From positions 62,001-126,000 of the forward strand of contig NZ_JFKE01000003.1 in assembly GCF_000647975.1 (NCBI RefSeq): a DNA stretch of 64,000 bases, read 5' to 3'. Source of the stretch: Actibacterium mucosum KCTC 23349. GTDB taxonomy: Bacteria; Pseudomonadota; Alphaproteobacteria; Rhodobacterales; Rhodobacteraceae. The stretch's first letter is position 1. Each line of letters opens with the position of its first letter. The notes beneath the pieces were generated by a model, which was not told where the DNA came from, did not search any database, and worked only from the letters and a program-made list of their open reading frames with translations. This document shows positions 16,682 through 25,306 of this stretch, one piece after another. Made by a program: the position numbers and the translations under genes.

Positions 16682-18256
16682 TCAGGCGCGCAGCTTGGCG
16701 GCCACCTGCCCCTCGAACCCCTTCAACTGCCGTCGCGCGGCGTTGTTGTCGCCCGGTTCGATGGCACCGTTTTCCAACTCGGGGAAGATACGGAACAGCT
16801 CGTCGCGCTGCTCGGCACCAAGGGCCGAGATGGTCTGCGCATCCAGGTACAGGCTTTCGGTCTCGACCCCGTTGGCGGTGACAACCTCATGATTTTCAAA
16901 GGCAAAATGGTAATACGTGACCGCGTCGACATCCCGGTTGACGCGGATTGTGCCGTCATTGACCAGAGCATGAGCGGGCACAAACACCCCCTCGGACGCG
17001 CCAAAGGTCAGCTCGGCCTGCCAGCCGCGCATCAGGAACCGATGCTGGCGCGACACCATCAGGTCGCTTTCCGGCAGATCGCCCCCCAGGCTGCCCTTGG
17101 TCAGGCGGATCGGGTACATCGTTGGATTCGTTGACAAAAACTGCTTGTCCAGACGCCGTGCACCGATCCATTTGATCGGCTGCGCCCCGTGGTCGCGGGT
17201 GATCACCCGGTCGCCCTCGGCCAGATCCTGAACCGCGACATATCCACCCGGCGTCAGGATCAGTGCCCCTTCGGCAAAGCAAACCAGCGTCGGAATGGTG
17301 ATCGAGCCCACCGAAACCACCGAGTTGCCATCGTCAAACACCGCGCGGATTTCCACGTCGATATCTTCGCCCACCACGTAGTCATACCCGGTGATCTCAA
17401 CGCAATCGAGCGTATAGCCAAACGGTGTTGAGCCCACTGCAGGGTGCCCCGGCGGGAAGGTTCCCAGCACTTCACCATCGACGACAATCTCGAACCCTTC
17501 GAAATCCGCGGGCACCACGGGGCCGGTGATCACGTCGGATAACTGACTGATATCCGTAACTTTTTGCGCGCCGCCGGTGTTGTCGACCTGGTTCAGCGCG
17601 CCCAGCGGCGCGTTGTCCCCCACCCCGATGGCGATGATCTGGGCGTTGAAATCATCCTCCAGATCTTCGACCTCGTCGGTGAAAACCTGGCTGGACGGGA
17701 ACGGCCGGCCATCGGACAGGAAGAACACGTAATTGGTGTCATCCGCGGTGACGTCATTGTTCGGGTCGCCATCCGTTGTGGTGGCTGTCCATTCATCCAG
17801 AACCGTCTGCAGACCGTCTTCGTAATTCGTGCGCCCGCCATCGTCCAGATCTTCGACATCCGAGACAAAATCGTCAAATTCATCAAGGCCATAGCTGCCA
17901 ACCGTTGCCGCGTTGGTGTTATATTCGATCAGGGTAATCTCAACCTCGGACGTGTCGAACCCCGCGTCCTGAATGGATTGGAACAGGGCCTTGGCGGCCT
18001 CGATCTCGGCCTCGAGGTAGGTGTCGATGTCGCCGTCACCGTCCACATCACTGCCCGAAAGCCCGCCGGTTGACCCCGACGTGTCGATCACGATGGCGAT
18101 GTTGATGTCTTCGGTGACCGGGCTGGTGTTCAGCACCGCCTCGGTCTGGAACGTGTCGGTGGCAAAGGTCGGCAGGATCGCCTCAAGCTCGACCGTCAGC
18201 CCCTGAACGGCACCCGTGCTGCTGAACGTGTTCGTTGTTGCCGGAAAATCAACCAT
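16682..18256 (-). CDS. VWA domain protein with C-terminal Hint domain
   Basis: 524 residues from the ATG at 18256. A von Willebrand A domain spans about residues 50-270, with the metal-binding MIDAS sequence DTSGS at 58-62. A Hint (Hedgehog/intein-type, Hint_2) domain begins at Cys326 with CFAEGALILTPGG and includes VSRQHRFLM. No classical N-terminal signal is seen, and the protein is acidic with many Asp/Thr repeats, as in secreted type I substrates of Rhodobacteraceae. The Hint domain may cleave itself to release the VWA part. It is monocistronic, convergent with the SRPBCC gene and upstream of tmRNA on the other strand. Confidence 0.85.
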   Translation of the reverse strand: MVDFPATTNTFSSTGAVQGLTVELEAILPTFATDTFQTEAVLNTSPVTEDINIAIVIDTSGSTGGLSGSDVDGDGDIDTYLEAEIEAAKALFQSIQDAGFDTSEVEITLIEYNTNAATVGSYGLDEFDDFVSDVEDLDDGGRTNYEDGLQTVLDEWTATTTDGDPNNDVTADDTNYVFFLSDGRPFPSSQVFTDEVEDLEDDFNAQIIAIGVGDNAPLGALNQVDNTGGAQKVTDISQLSDVITGPVVPADFEGFEIVVDGEVLGTFPPGHPAVGSTPFGYTLDCVEITGYDYVVGEDIDVEIRAVFDDGNSVVSVGSITIPTLVCFAEGALILTPGGYVAVQDLAEGDRVITRDHGAQPIKWIGARRLDKQFLSTNPTMYPIRLTKGSLGGDLPESDLMVSRQHRFLMRGWQAELTFGASEGVFVPAHALVNDGTIRVNRDVDAVTYYHFAFENHEVVTANGVETESLYLDAQTISALGAEQRDELFRIFPELENGAIEPGDNNAARRQLKGFEGQVAAKLRA

Positions 18257-18394
18257 TTGCGCAGTCTCACCATCACTGTTCAGGGGGAAGAAACAAAAAC
18301 ACCGATTCCCTGAAAAACCTAAGCATTTCTTAAGTTTGTAGCACGGATGGCGCCGTCGCAAAAGTCAACCTGCTTGCAACGGTAAATGGCAGGG

Positions 18395-18735
18395 CATATG
18401 TTCGGTGTGTCGGCTTGCCGACTATGGACATAAACGCGCTCGTAATAAGCGGATCGGACCCGGGGGCGGTACCCGGCGACTCCACCAACCATCCTTCGTT
18501 TGGGGATCATGGGGTCGAAATAGGATCGACGAACGTCTAAAGGGGTTAGCTTTGTTTCGGTGAGATACCACCGTTATCGGTTCATTTAAGCTAGTTGCAA
18601 ACGACAACAAAGCTCCGATGGCTCTGGCTGCTTAAGCAGTTCGAGTGATCGAAATCTTAAGCCCTGTCGCCTAGCCGCGGCAGGCGGGGTTCGCAGGCAC
18701 CTGGCAACAGAAGCCTGCACTTTCAACCATTTGAC
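18395..18735 (+). ncRNA. ssrA: tmRNA, circularly permuted two-piece form
   Basis: The acceptor piece comes first and ends with CGACTCCACCA at 18477-18487; its T arm is CCGGG/CCCGG around GGCGGTA. A 23-bp spacer (18488-18510), removed in maturation, separates it from the coding piece, which starts at 18511 with GGGGTCG. GGGGTCG pairs with CGACTCC to make the 7-bp acceptor stem. The coding piece has the conserved GGATCGACG and the tag frame at 18597-18635. The permuted order is the alphaproteobacterial type. The outer limits (about 18395 and 18735) are estimates. The RNA rescues stalled ribosomes with SmpB. Confidence 0.93.
18597..18635 (+). other. tmRNA proteolysis-tag reading frame
   Basis: GCA at 18597 is the likely resume codon. 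The frame reads ANDNKAPMALAA and stops at TAA 18633-18635. The AND start and the LAA end are the hallmarks of ssrA tags; LAA is recognised by ClpX and the AND(N) part by SspB. Confidence 0.9.
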
Positions 18736-18795
18736 ATGTGACTGTTACGCGGACCATTTAGGGCGCATCGAACGGCGATAAACTGCGAGCATGCC

Positions 18796-20040
18796 ATGCC
18801 CTCCATGACCGATCTGTTCCGCGTCTTTGGGCGCATTGGCTTGCTGTCCTTCGGCGGACCGGCAGCGCAGATTGCCCTGATGCACAAAGAGTTGGTCGAG
18901 GATCGCAGTTGGCTAACCGAGGATCAGTACTTGCGCGCGCTGAGCTTTTGCATGTTGTTGCCTGGCCCCGAGGCGATGCAGCTGGCCACCTATGCGGGCT
19001 GGCGGTTGCGCGGCGTGCCGGGGGGTATCCTGGCCGGCGCGCTATTCGTGCTGCCGGGAGCAGCGGTCGTCATGGCGCTGGCGTGGATCTATGCGTTATT
19101 TGGTGGGGTACCCTTGGTTGAGGCGCTGTTTGTCGGCATCAAGGCAGCGGTTGTGATCATCGTGCTGCAAGCGCTGCTGAAAGTGGCAAAGAAGGCCTTG
19201 CACGGCATAGATCGTTGGGTGATCGCCGGGTTGGCCTTTGCAGGGATCTTTGCCCTGAACGCACCCTTTCCGGTGATCATCGCAGCAGCGGGCTGCTGGG
19301 GGTATTTCACCGCCAAAGGCGAGGCCGTCGATAGTGCAACGGTGGCCACGCCGAACACCCTGCGTACAATTGCGATCTGGGGCGCGCTTTGGCTGATACC
19401 GGTGGCGTTGGCGTCTGCTTTTGCGCCCGTCTTGCTTGGCCCGGTGGCGCAGTTCTTTTCAATCCTCGCGGTCGTTACATTCGGCGGGGCCTATGCGGTG
19501 CTGGCGTACATGACGCAAACTGTGGTCGACAGTTACGGCTGGCTGACCACGGCACAAATGATCGATGCGTTGGGCCTTGCGGAGACAACGCCTGGGCCGC
19601 TGATCCTTGTGACCGAGTTTGTGGGCTTTCTTGCCGGGTTCGCGCAGGGCGGTGCGGCGTTGGCCTTCGCCGCGGCGCTTTTGACGCTGTGGGTCACATT
19701 TATTCCTTGTTTCCTGTGGATCTTTGCCGCCGCCCCATACATTGAAAGGCTTGCGGCACATCCGCGCATTGGCGGGGCGTTGCAGGCGGTAACAGCGGCG
19801 GTTGTTGGTGTGATCCTGAACCTGTCGATCTGGTTTGCGCTGCACGTTTTTTTTACCGATGTCGGTCGGGCGACGCTGGGACCCATTGAAATCCTGGCCC
19901 CAGTGGTGTCTTCAGTCGCGATCCTGCCCGTGGCGCTGGCCGTGTTGGCGGGCGCTTTGCTGTTGGTATTTCGCTGGCCCCTGTTACGCGTTCTGGCGGT
20001 AATGGCGGGGATCAGCGCGGGGATCAGCCTGATCGGCTAG
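18796..20040 (+). CDS. chrA: chromate transporter ChrA family
   Basis: 414 residues with two homologous CHR halves. Each half has the pattern FGGPAAQ/FGGAYAV near its start and a PGP motif (LLPGPEAMQLATYAGW, then TPGPLILVTEFVGF). About ten membrane segments. ChrA exports chromate, or transports related oxyanions, across the inner membrane. It stands alone between tmRNA and sspB; a second in-frame ATG at 18805 is possible. Confidence 0.9.
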   Translation: MPSMTDLFRVFGRIGLLSFGGPAAQIALMHKELVEDRSWLTEDQYLRALSFCMLLPGPEAMQLATYAGWRLRGVPGGILAGALFVLPGAAVVMALAWIYALFGGVPLVEALFVGIKAAVVIIVLQALLKVAKKALHGIDRWVIAGLAFAGIFALNAPFPVIIAAAGCWGYFTAKGEAVDSATVATPNTLRTIAIWGALWLIPVALASAFAPVLLGPVAQFFSILAVVTFGGAYAVLAYMTQTVVDSYGWLTTAQMIDALGLAETTPGPLILVTEFVGFLAGFAQGGAALAFAAALLTLWVTFIPCFLWIFAAAPYIERLAAHPRIGGALQAVTAAVVGVILNLSIWFALHVFFTDVGRATLGPIEILAPVVSSVAILPVALAVLAGALLLVFRWPLLRVLAVMAGISAGISLIG

Positions 20041-20115
20041 AATCCGGGTCGCCGCCTCTTTCATAAGTTTTCGAATCCCTTATGCTTGAGACAATTGATT
20101 TCACCGAGGTCGGGC

Positions 20116-20592
20116 ATGACGCAATCCATCGAATACGGAAACCTGATGCACAAGGCCATGCGCGGTTTGATCCGCGAGGTACTGGCGGATGTTGCCGATC
20201 ACGGATTGCCTGGACTGCACCATTTCTTTGTGACCTTTGACACCACCCATCCCGAAGTGGATATCGCCGACTGGCTGCGCGACCGCTATCCGGACGAAAT
20301 GACGGTGGTCATGCAACACCGCTTTGACGATCTGGAGGTGACGGAGGACGGGTTTGCCGTCACGCTCAGCTTCGGCGACAGCCCCGAGCGTTTGTCGATC
20401 CCGTTCACTTCCATTCGCACCTTCGTGGACCCGTCGGTAGAGTTTGGCCTGCGGTTTGAAACGCAGGATGGCGACGACGAGGAAGAGGCCGCGCTTACAG
20501 CCGTCGAAGACCCGGTCGAAGACGCGCCCGAAGAAGACGAGGCCGAGCATAAAGACGCCGAAATCGTCAGCCTAGACAGTTTCAGAAAATAG
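20116..20592 (+). CDS. sspB: SspB-alpha, ClpXP adaptor for ssrA-tagged proteins
   Basis: 158 residues from the ATG at 20116. The folded SspB domain covers about residues 1-120 (EYGNLMHKAMRGLIREVLAD, HHFFVTFDT, YPDEMTVVMQHRFDDL). It is followed by an acidic flexible linker and a short C-terminal tail (AEIVSLDSFRK) that would dock on ClpX. SspB binds the AND part of the ssrA tag and hands tagged proteins to ClpXP. The tmRNA gene lies only 1.4 kb upstream. Confidence 0.92.
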   Translation: MTQSIEYGNLMHKAMRGLIREVLADVADHGLPGLHHFFVTFDTTHPEVDIADWLRDRYPDEMTVVMQHRFDDLEVTEDGFAVTLSFGDSPERLSIPFTSIRTFVDPSVEFGLRFETQDGDDEEEAALTAVEDPVEDAPEEDEAEHKDAEIVSLDSFRK

Positions 20593-20615
20593 CATTCACC
20601 ACGAAGGAGGCCACC

Positions 20616-21170
20616 ATGCCCGGTGACCTGAGAATTTTCCTTGGCCAGTTGTTTCGAAAACCGGGCGAGGTGGTTGCACTCGCCCCGTCATCCGAGGCCC
20701 TTGCACGGGAAATGTGCCGGGGTCTGTCGCCCGAAACCGGTCATGTGGCTGAACTGGGACCGGGGACAGGCAAGATCACCCGCGCCATCCTGTCTGCCGG
20801 TGTGGCGGAAAAGAACATCACGGCCTTTGAATTGAACCCAACCTTCGTCGACACCTTGCGGGGTCAATTCCCTGCGGCCGATATCCGTCGCGCCCCTGCG
20901 CAGGAGGTCGGCAACCTGCCCCTGGGCGAACTGGACGCGGTGATCAGCGGCCTGCCCTTGTTGTCAATGCCCAACGACGTTCAGCGCGCCATAGTCGAGG
21001 GCACGTTCCGCGTTCTGAAACCCGGCGGCACTTTTGTTCAATTCACCTATGGTCCGGTTCCGCCAATCGCCCAGTGCTTGCGCGAAGGGCTGAAGCTGAC
21101 ATGGACCAAATCCGCCAAGATCTGGGGCAACCTTCCCCCTGCCCGGGTGTATACGTTCCGTCAGGGTTAG
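20616..21170 (+). CDS. class I SAM methyltransferase, phospholipid N-methyltransferase-like
   Basis: 184 residues. Motif I is VAELGPGTGKIT near residue 44 and FELNPTF is the acidic loop. The short length, the PSSEALAREM opening and the VISGLPLLSMP motif IV resemble the PmtA-type phosphatidylethanolamine N-methyltransferases and related rRNA-dimethylase-like folds. It would make phosphatidylcholine from SAM at the membrane face. A strong AAGGAGG sits upstream of the ATG. A different small-molecule methyltransferase cannot be excluded. Confidence 0.82.
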   Translation: MPGDLRIFLGQLFRKPGEVVALAPSSEALAREMCRGLSPETGHVAELGPGTGKITRAILSAGVAEKNITAFELNPTFVDTLRGQFPAADIRRAPAQEVGNLPLGELDAVISGLPLLSMPNDVQRAIVEGTFRVLKPGGTFVQFTYGPVPPIAQCLREGLKLTWTKSAKIWGNLPPARVYTFRQG

Positions 21171-21230
21171 GAATCGGCGGTCCATTTTCGATCCACCTAG
21201 ATGCAAAAACGGCCATTCCGGATAAAAAAC

Positions 21231-21272
21231 GTCACCGCTAGAGTCAGATCATATTCTGACTTTTCAGGTGAC
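21231..21272 (+). promoter_or_regulatory. double dyad that can enclose the dehalogenase ribosome-binding site
   Basis: An inner perfect repeat AGTCAGA (21242-21248) / TCTGACT (21255-21261) and an outer repeat GTCACC (21231-21236) / GGTGAC (21267-21272) share the same centre, with 5-nt spacers on both sides. The right outer arm contains the AGGTG Shine-Dalgarno of the gene starting at 21275. In RNA the hairpin would mask the ribosome-binding site; in DNA it could be a dimeric operator. Confidence 0.6.
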
Positions 21273-21274
21273 AC

Positions 21275-22222
21275 ATGCAAAGACGTACCCTTCTGAAATC
21301 CCTGCTGGCCAGCACCACGCTGGCCGCGATGCCCGCTTTGGCTGCGCCGCAAACGCCGTTTCCTAAATCCTTTCTGGCCGTGAACGGCCACCGGATGGCC
21401 TATGTGGATCATGGCGAGGGGCGCCCGGTGGTGTTCCTGCACGGCAACCCCACCTCTTCCTATCTGTGGCGCAACATCATCCCGCATCTGCCCGCCGGGC
21501 ACCGCGCCATCGCGCCCGACCTGATAGGGATGGGCGACAGCGCCAAGCCCGATATTGACTATACCTATGCCGATCAGGCCGCGCATCTGCACGGGCTGCT
21601 GGACGCGCTGGACCTTACCGACGTGGTGCTGGTGATCCACGATTGGGGCGGCGCGCTGGGGTTTGACTGGGCCATGCAGAACCCCGACCGCGTGTCGGCG
21701 ATTGCCTTTATGGAAACCGTGGCCCCGCCTGCCATGCCGTTTGAATCCTACGAGGCGATGGGCGAGTTTGCCGGCGGCCTGTTCAAGGCATGGCGCACGC
21801 CGGGTGTTGGCGAAGAGATGATCCTGCAAGGCAACATGTTCGTCGACGAGATCCTGGGCAAACAGGCGGTTCTGACACCGCTCAGCCCCGAGGTTCTGGC
21901 CCAATACAACAGCTATTACCCCGACGCCGCCAGCCGCAAACCGCAACTGGTCTGGCCGCGCGAGGTACCCATCGGGGGCGAGCCTGCCGCCACCACGCAA
22001 CTGACCCGCGACATCGCGGCGTTCATGACCTCAAGCGACCTGCCCAAACTGTTGTTCCACGTCACGCCCGGCGCCCTGATCCCGCCGCCGGCGGTGGAAT
22101 GGATGCAGGCCAACGTGCCGAACCTGGAAACCATCCACCTGGGCCCCGGCGCGCATTTCATTCAGGAAGACTATCCCGACGAGATCGGCACCGGCATCGC
22201 CGCGTGGCTGGGTCGGGTTTAA
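21275..22222 (+). CDS. haloalkane dehalogenase with export signal
   Basis: 315 residues. Residues 1-24 are a signal peptide (RRTLLKSLLASTTLAAMPALA, twin-arginine-like). The alpha/beta hydrolase core has the dehalogenase set: HGNPTSS with halide-binding Asn58, IHDWGG with nucleophile Asp123 followed by halide-binding Trp124, FMETV with Glu147 in the place typical of subfamily II (DhaA-like), and a late GAHFIQED with the base His. The nucleophile being Asp, not Ser, separates it from esterases. It would hydrolyse haloalkanes to alcohol and halide, here in the periplasm. The next gene follows 13 bp on. Confidence 0.88.
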   Translation: MQRRTLLKSLLASTTLAAMPALAAPQTPFPKSFLAVNGHRMAYVDHGEGRPVVFLHGNPTSSYLWRNIIPHLPAGHRAIAPDLIGMGDSAKPDIDYTYADQAAHLHGLLDALDLTDVVLVIHDWGGALGFDWAMQNPDRVSAIAFMETVAPPAMPFESYEAMGEFAGGLFKAWRTPGVGEEMILQGNMFVDEILGKQAVLTPLSPEVLAQYNSYYPDAASRKPQLVWPREVPIGGEPAATTQLTRDIAAFMTSSDLPKLLFHVTPGALIPPPAVEWMQANVPNLETIHLGPGAHFIQEDYPDEIGTGIAAWLGRV

Positions 22223-22235
22223 CAAGGAGGAACAA

Positions 22236-22706
22236 ATGGCATCGTTTGAGACATCCATCACCGTCAACGCCCCCGTGTCGCAGGTCTGGGCCAGCTGGGA
22301 TGATTTCGGCAATATCTACCGCTACAATCCCAACCTGAACGGCTCGCACCTGATCAATGACAGCGCGGATACCGGGCTGGGGGCCGAGCGGCGCTGTGAC
22401 CTGGCGGATGGCAAGAACCACATCCTTGAACGTGTGATCGCGTATCAGCCGGAAAAGCTGATGAAGATCGACATCTACGACGGCACGGTGCCGATCAAGC
22501 GCGCCTTTGGAACGCTGACATTCAAACCGGTTGGCGCCGACTGTACGCGCGTCGACTTTGCCTTTGAATTCACCCCCAAGATGGGGCTGCTGGGCAAGCT
22601 GATGGCGCCTTTGATGAAACGCCAGTTGCGCGGCGGGCTGGAAAGCCTGCTGGCCGCCAACAAAGCCTATGTGGAAACCGGCGAAACCGTGCAGCGCGCC
22701 GCCTGA
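22236..22706 (+). CDS. SRPBCC family protein
   Basis: 156 residues, polyketide-cyclase/START-like fold: [21 protein letters not shown] at the N-terminus, then a curved sheet and a final long helix ([18 protein letters not shown]). AAGGAGG upstream of the ATG. It lies 13 bp after the dehalogenase gene and is probably co-transcribed. The ligand is unknown. Confidence 0.85.
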   Translation: MASFETSITVNAPVSQVWASWDDFGNIYRYNPNLNGSHLINDSADTGLGAERRCDLADGKNHILERVIAYQPEKLMKIDIYDGTVPIKRAFGTLTFKPVGADCTRVDFAFEFTPKMGLLGKLMAPLMKRQLRGGLESLLAANKAYVETGETVQRAA

Positions 22707-22831
22707 CGCACCGCACCACGACAAGTTTATCGCAAACATTGGCCGGGGCGGTGCAAATGCCGCCCCGCTGCCCGTTGCACGGGGGCAGTCAAGTGGCTAA
22801 ACCTTCCGCGACCTGTTTCCCGGAGGATCCC

Positions 22832-24226
22832 ATGACCGCCACCCGCACCGAAACCGACAGCTTTGGCCCCCTCGAAGTTCCAACAGACAAATACTGGGGC
22901 GCACAGACCCAGCGGTCGATCATGAACTTCCCCATCGGCTGGGAGAAACAGCCCGTGGCCATCGTGCGGGCCCTTGGCGTGATCAAGAAGGCCTGCGCGA
23001 TGCAGAACAAGGCCAATGGCAAGCTGGACGCGCGCATCGCCGACGCTATCATTCAGGCCGCGGGCGAAGTGTTCGAAGGCAAGTTTGACGACAACTTCCC
23101 GCTGGTGGTCTGGCAGACCGGCTCGGGCACCCAGTCGAACATGAACTCCAACGAGGTGATCGCCAACCGCGCGATCGAGATCCTGGGCGGCGAGATCGGC
23201 TCGAAAGACCCGGTGCACCCGAACGATCACTGCAATATGGGCCAGTCGTCGAACGACACCTTTCCCACTGCAATGCATATCGCCGCCGCCATGTCGGTGC
23301 GCGACGTGCTGCTGCCGGGCTTGGAGAAACTGGCCGAGGGGTTGGAAGCCAAGTCAGATGAGTTCAAAGACATCATCAAGATCGGTCGGACCCACACCCA
23401 GGACGCCACGCCGCTGACCCTGGGTCAGGAGTTCTCGGGCTATGCCCACATGATCCGCCAGGGCATTGCACGCGTGAAACAGGCGCTGCCGGGCATTTAC
23501 GAGCTGGCCCAGGGCGGCACCGCCGTGGGCACCGGGCTGAACACCGCGCCGGGCTGGTCGGAAGCCGTTGCCGCGAACATGGCCGAGATCACCGGCCTGC
23601 CCTTCGTGACCGCACCAAACAAGTTCGAAGCGCTCAGCGCCCATGACGCCATGGTCTTTATGTCGGGCGCTTTGGCCACGGTTGCGGGCAGCATGTACAA
23701 GATCGCCAACGACATCCGGTTCCTGGGCTCAGGCCCCCGCTCGGGTCTGGGTGAGTTGATCCTGCCGGAAAACGAGCCCGGCAGCTCGATCATGCCGGGC
23801 AAGGTGAACCCCACGCAGGCCGAGGCGATGACCCAGGTCGCCGCCCATGTGATGGGCAACGACGCGGCGATGAAATTTGCCGGTTCGCAGGGCCATTTCG
23901 AGCTGAACGTCTATAACCCGATGATGAGCTATAACCTGCTGCAGTCGATCCAGCTGTTGGGGGATGTCGCGGACAGCTTCACCCTGCGCATGCTGAACGG
24001 CATCAAGGCCAACGAGCCGCGCATCGACAAGCTGATGAAGGAAAGCCTGATGCTGGTGACCGCTCTGGCGCCTACCATCGGTTACGACAACGCCACCAAA
24101 GTGGCCAAGACGGCGCATAAGAACGGCACCACGCTGAAGGAAGAGGCCATCGCTTTGGGCTTTGTCGACGCCGAAACCTTTGACGCGGTGGTTCGGCCCG
24201 AACAGATGATCGGCCCCAAATCGTGA
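22832..24226 (+). CDS. fumC: fumarate hydratase class II
   Basis: 464 residues, normal for FumC. The lyase signature [13 protein letters not shown] is intact and the N-terminal part has the YWGAQTQRS and [12 protein letters not shown] motifs. It is an oxygen-stable homotetramer that interconverts fumarate and malate in the TCA cycle. GGAGG precedes the ATG at 22832; the open frame upstream is not part of the protein. Confidence 0.97.
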   Translation: MTATRTETDSFGPLEVPTDKYWGAQTQRSIMNFPIGWEKQPVAIVRALGVIKKACAMQNKANGKLDARIADAIIQAAGEVFEGKFDDNFPLVVWQTGSGTQSNMNSNEVIANRAIEILGGEIGSKDPVHPNDHCNMGQSSNDTFPTAMHIAAAMSVRDVLLPGLEKLAEGLEAKSDEFKDIIKIGRTHTQDATPLTLGQEFSGYAHMIRQGIARVKQALPGIYELAQGGTAVGTGLNTAPGWSEAVAANMAEITGLPFVTAPNKFEALSAHDAMVFMSGALATVAGSMYKIANDIRFLGSGPRSGLGELILPENEPGSSIMPGKVNPTQAEAMTQVAAHVMGNDAAMKFAGSQGHFELNVYNPMMSYNLLQSIQLLGDVADSFTLRMLNGIKANEPRIDKLMKESLMLVTALAPTIGYDNATKVAKTAHKNGTTLKEEAIALGFVDAETFDAVVRPEQMIGPKS

Positions 24227-24402
24227 GCAAACCCATCAACCTGCGCGCGGCCCGCAAGGCCCGCGCCCGCGACGCAAAACGCGCGCAGGGGGATGAAAAC
24301 GCGGCGAAGTTCGGCCAGACCAAGGCCGAGAAGGCACGCAACAAATCCGAGCAAGCCGCGCAGGTGGCGCGGCTTGACAGCCACAAGCGCGACGACAGAT
24401 AG
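24223..24402 (+). CDS. DUF4169 small basic protein
   Basis: 59 residues, very basic, beginning [23 protein letters not shown] start at 24223 overlaps the fumC stop (GTGA), so translation is coupled. The VNLR-x-ARK-RAR pattern is the DUF4169 family, found next to fumC in Rhodobacteraceae. Function unknown; the charge suggests nucleic-acid or ribosome contact. Confidence 0.82.
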   Translation: MSKPINLRAARKARARDAKRAQGDENAAKFGQTKAEKARNKSEQAAQVARLDSHKRDDR

Positions 24403-24420
24403 TTTGACGGTCTTGTCAAA
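24403..24420. promoter_or_regulatory. inverted repeat upstream of the Rieske-like gene
   Basis: TTTGAC (24403-24408) and GTCAAA (24415-24420) with a 6-base spacer form a perfect dyad. It lies just after the DUF4169 stop and 12 bp before the next ATG. It may be an operator or a weak hairpin terminator; the sequence does not decide. Confidence 0.35.
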
Positions 24421-24432
24421 TTCGGGTGCTTC

Positions 24433-25011
24433 ATGGTTTCTCGGCGGTCTGTGCTGAACTACGTCACGCTCGGAGCTGCGTTTGGCGTCGTGAGCGTGGG
24501 CGCTTCGGGTCTGCTGCGCAGCTGCGCGCCAAGTGCCGATATTCGGGCCGAACACCTGCCCTTTTTGAAAATCGACATTGCACAGCTTGAACCCGGCAAG
24601 GATCATCGGTTCCTTTTGGATAACACACCATTGGGCATTCATATTCTGACCGACGCGGAATTGGCGCAGGTCAACGCCTTGCATTTGGGACTAGATCCGT
24701 GGGTCAAGCGCAACTACCCGCACCCCCAAATGCCAGCCACCGCGGAAAACCTGATCCAACCCGGCCCGATCCCCTTCGTGGCCCTTTGGCTGACGACAGA
24801 GCCTTGGCAAATCGTCGTTTTAGGCGATGGGGCGGGAGAGTATGGCGGCTTTTTCGATCCGCATAGGGCCGGTCACTATGATGTGTTGGGGCGAATTCAT
24901 AAAGGCATTGGGCACAATCTGGCGGTGCCTTATCTGACGCAAATTAGCGAAACCGTTTATGGCGTCTACGCCGACAGGTTCGTGGCCCGTCTTAAAGCGG
25001 GAAATACATGA
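24433..25011 (+). CDS. Rieske-like protein lacking all [2Fe-2S] ligands
   Basis: 192 residues. A twin-arginine-type N-terminal anchor (SRRSVLNYVTLGAAFGVV) and the PSAD stretch match the ubiquinol-cytochrome c reductase Rieske subunit. The C-terminal half keeps the Rieske frame: GDGAGEYGG, HYDVLGRIHKG, NLAVP. The ligand motifs are gone. Where PetA has CTHLGC, this protein has no Cys or His, and the second motif CPCHGSHYD is replaced by DPHRAGHYD (residues 142-150). The disulfide cysteines are missing too. It cannot bind a Rieske cluster in the known way. It keeps an intact frame and a 4-bp overlap with the next gene, which argues against a dead pseudogene. Confidence 0.75.
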   Translation: MVSRRSVLNYVTLGAAFGVVSVGASGLLRSCAPSADIRAEHLPFLKIDIAQLEPGKDHRFLLDNTPLGIHILTDAELAQVNALHLGLDPWVKRNYPHPQMPATAENLIQPGPIPFVALWLTTEPWQIVVLGDGAGEYGGFFDPHRAGHYDVLGRIHKGIGHNLAVPYLTQISETVYGVYADRFVARLKAGNT

Positions 25012-25229
25012 TGCCCACCCGCCCGCAAAAGCATTCGCTGACCTTGAACGGGCACCGGACGTCGGTGTCGCTGGAACCAGAGTTCTGGGATGCATTTCGC
25101 GAAATTGCAGCGGAGAAGTCGCAGCCGATCAACGCCTTGGCGGCCGAAATTGATGCCTCGCGCGGTATGGAGATCGGCCTGGCCTCGGCCATCCGCGTAT
25201 TCGTGTTGTTACATTATCAGTCAAAATGA
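25008..25229 (+). CDS. ribbon-helix-helix domain protein
   Basis: 73 residues of the RHH_4 type: HSLTLNGHRTSVSLEPEFWDAF is the DNA-contact strand and first helix, followed by INALAAEIDASRG. ATG overlaps the preceding stop as ATGA. Small RHH proteins act as dimeric DNA-binding regulators. In related genomes this gene lies between fumC/DUF4169 and sufE, as here. Target unknown. Confidence 0.85.
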   Translation: MMPTRPQKHSLTLNGHRTSVSLEPEFWDAFREIAAEKSQPINALAAEIDASRGMEIGLASAIRVFVLLHYQSK

Positions 25230-25283
25230 GCGCCTGACGGCGCCGGTCTATGTCTCGCTTGTCGCCTTGCGGCGCCTGCGCTC
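25228..25283. terminator. nested inverted repeat between convergent genes
   Basis: GAGCGC (25228-25233) pairs with GCGCTC (25278-25283), and a GGCGCC copy lies inside each arm. It starts at the RHH stop codon and precedes the SufE stop on the other strand, the position of a bidirectional terminator. There is no T-run. Confidence 0.35.
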
Positions 25284-25306
25284 GGGCGGGATGAGACTGC
25301 AGCCGT

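Noticed and set aside
18319-18510. Short minus-strand frames over the tmRNA region
   Set aside because: The interval is explained by the tmRNA acceptor and coding pieces on the plus strand; the frames have no ribosome-binding site.
24433-25011. Functional cytochrome bc1 Rieske subunit (petA)
   Set aside because: All cluster ligands are missing and no petB/petC follow.
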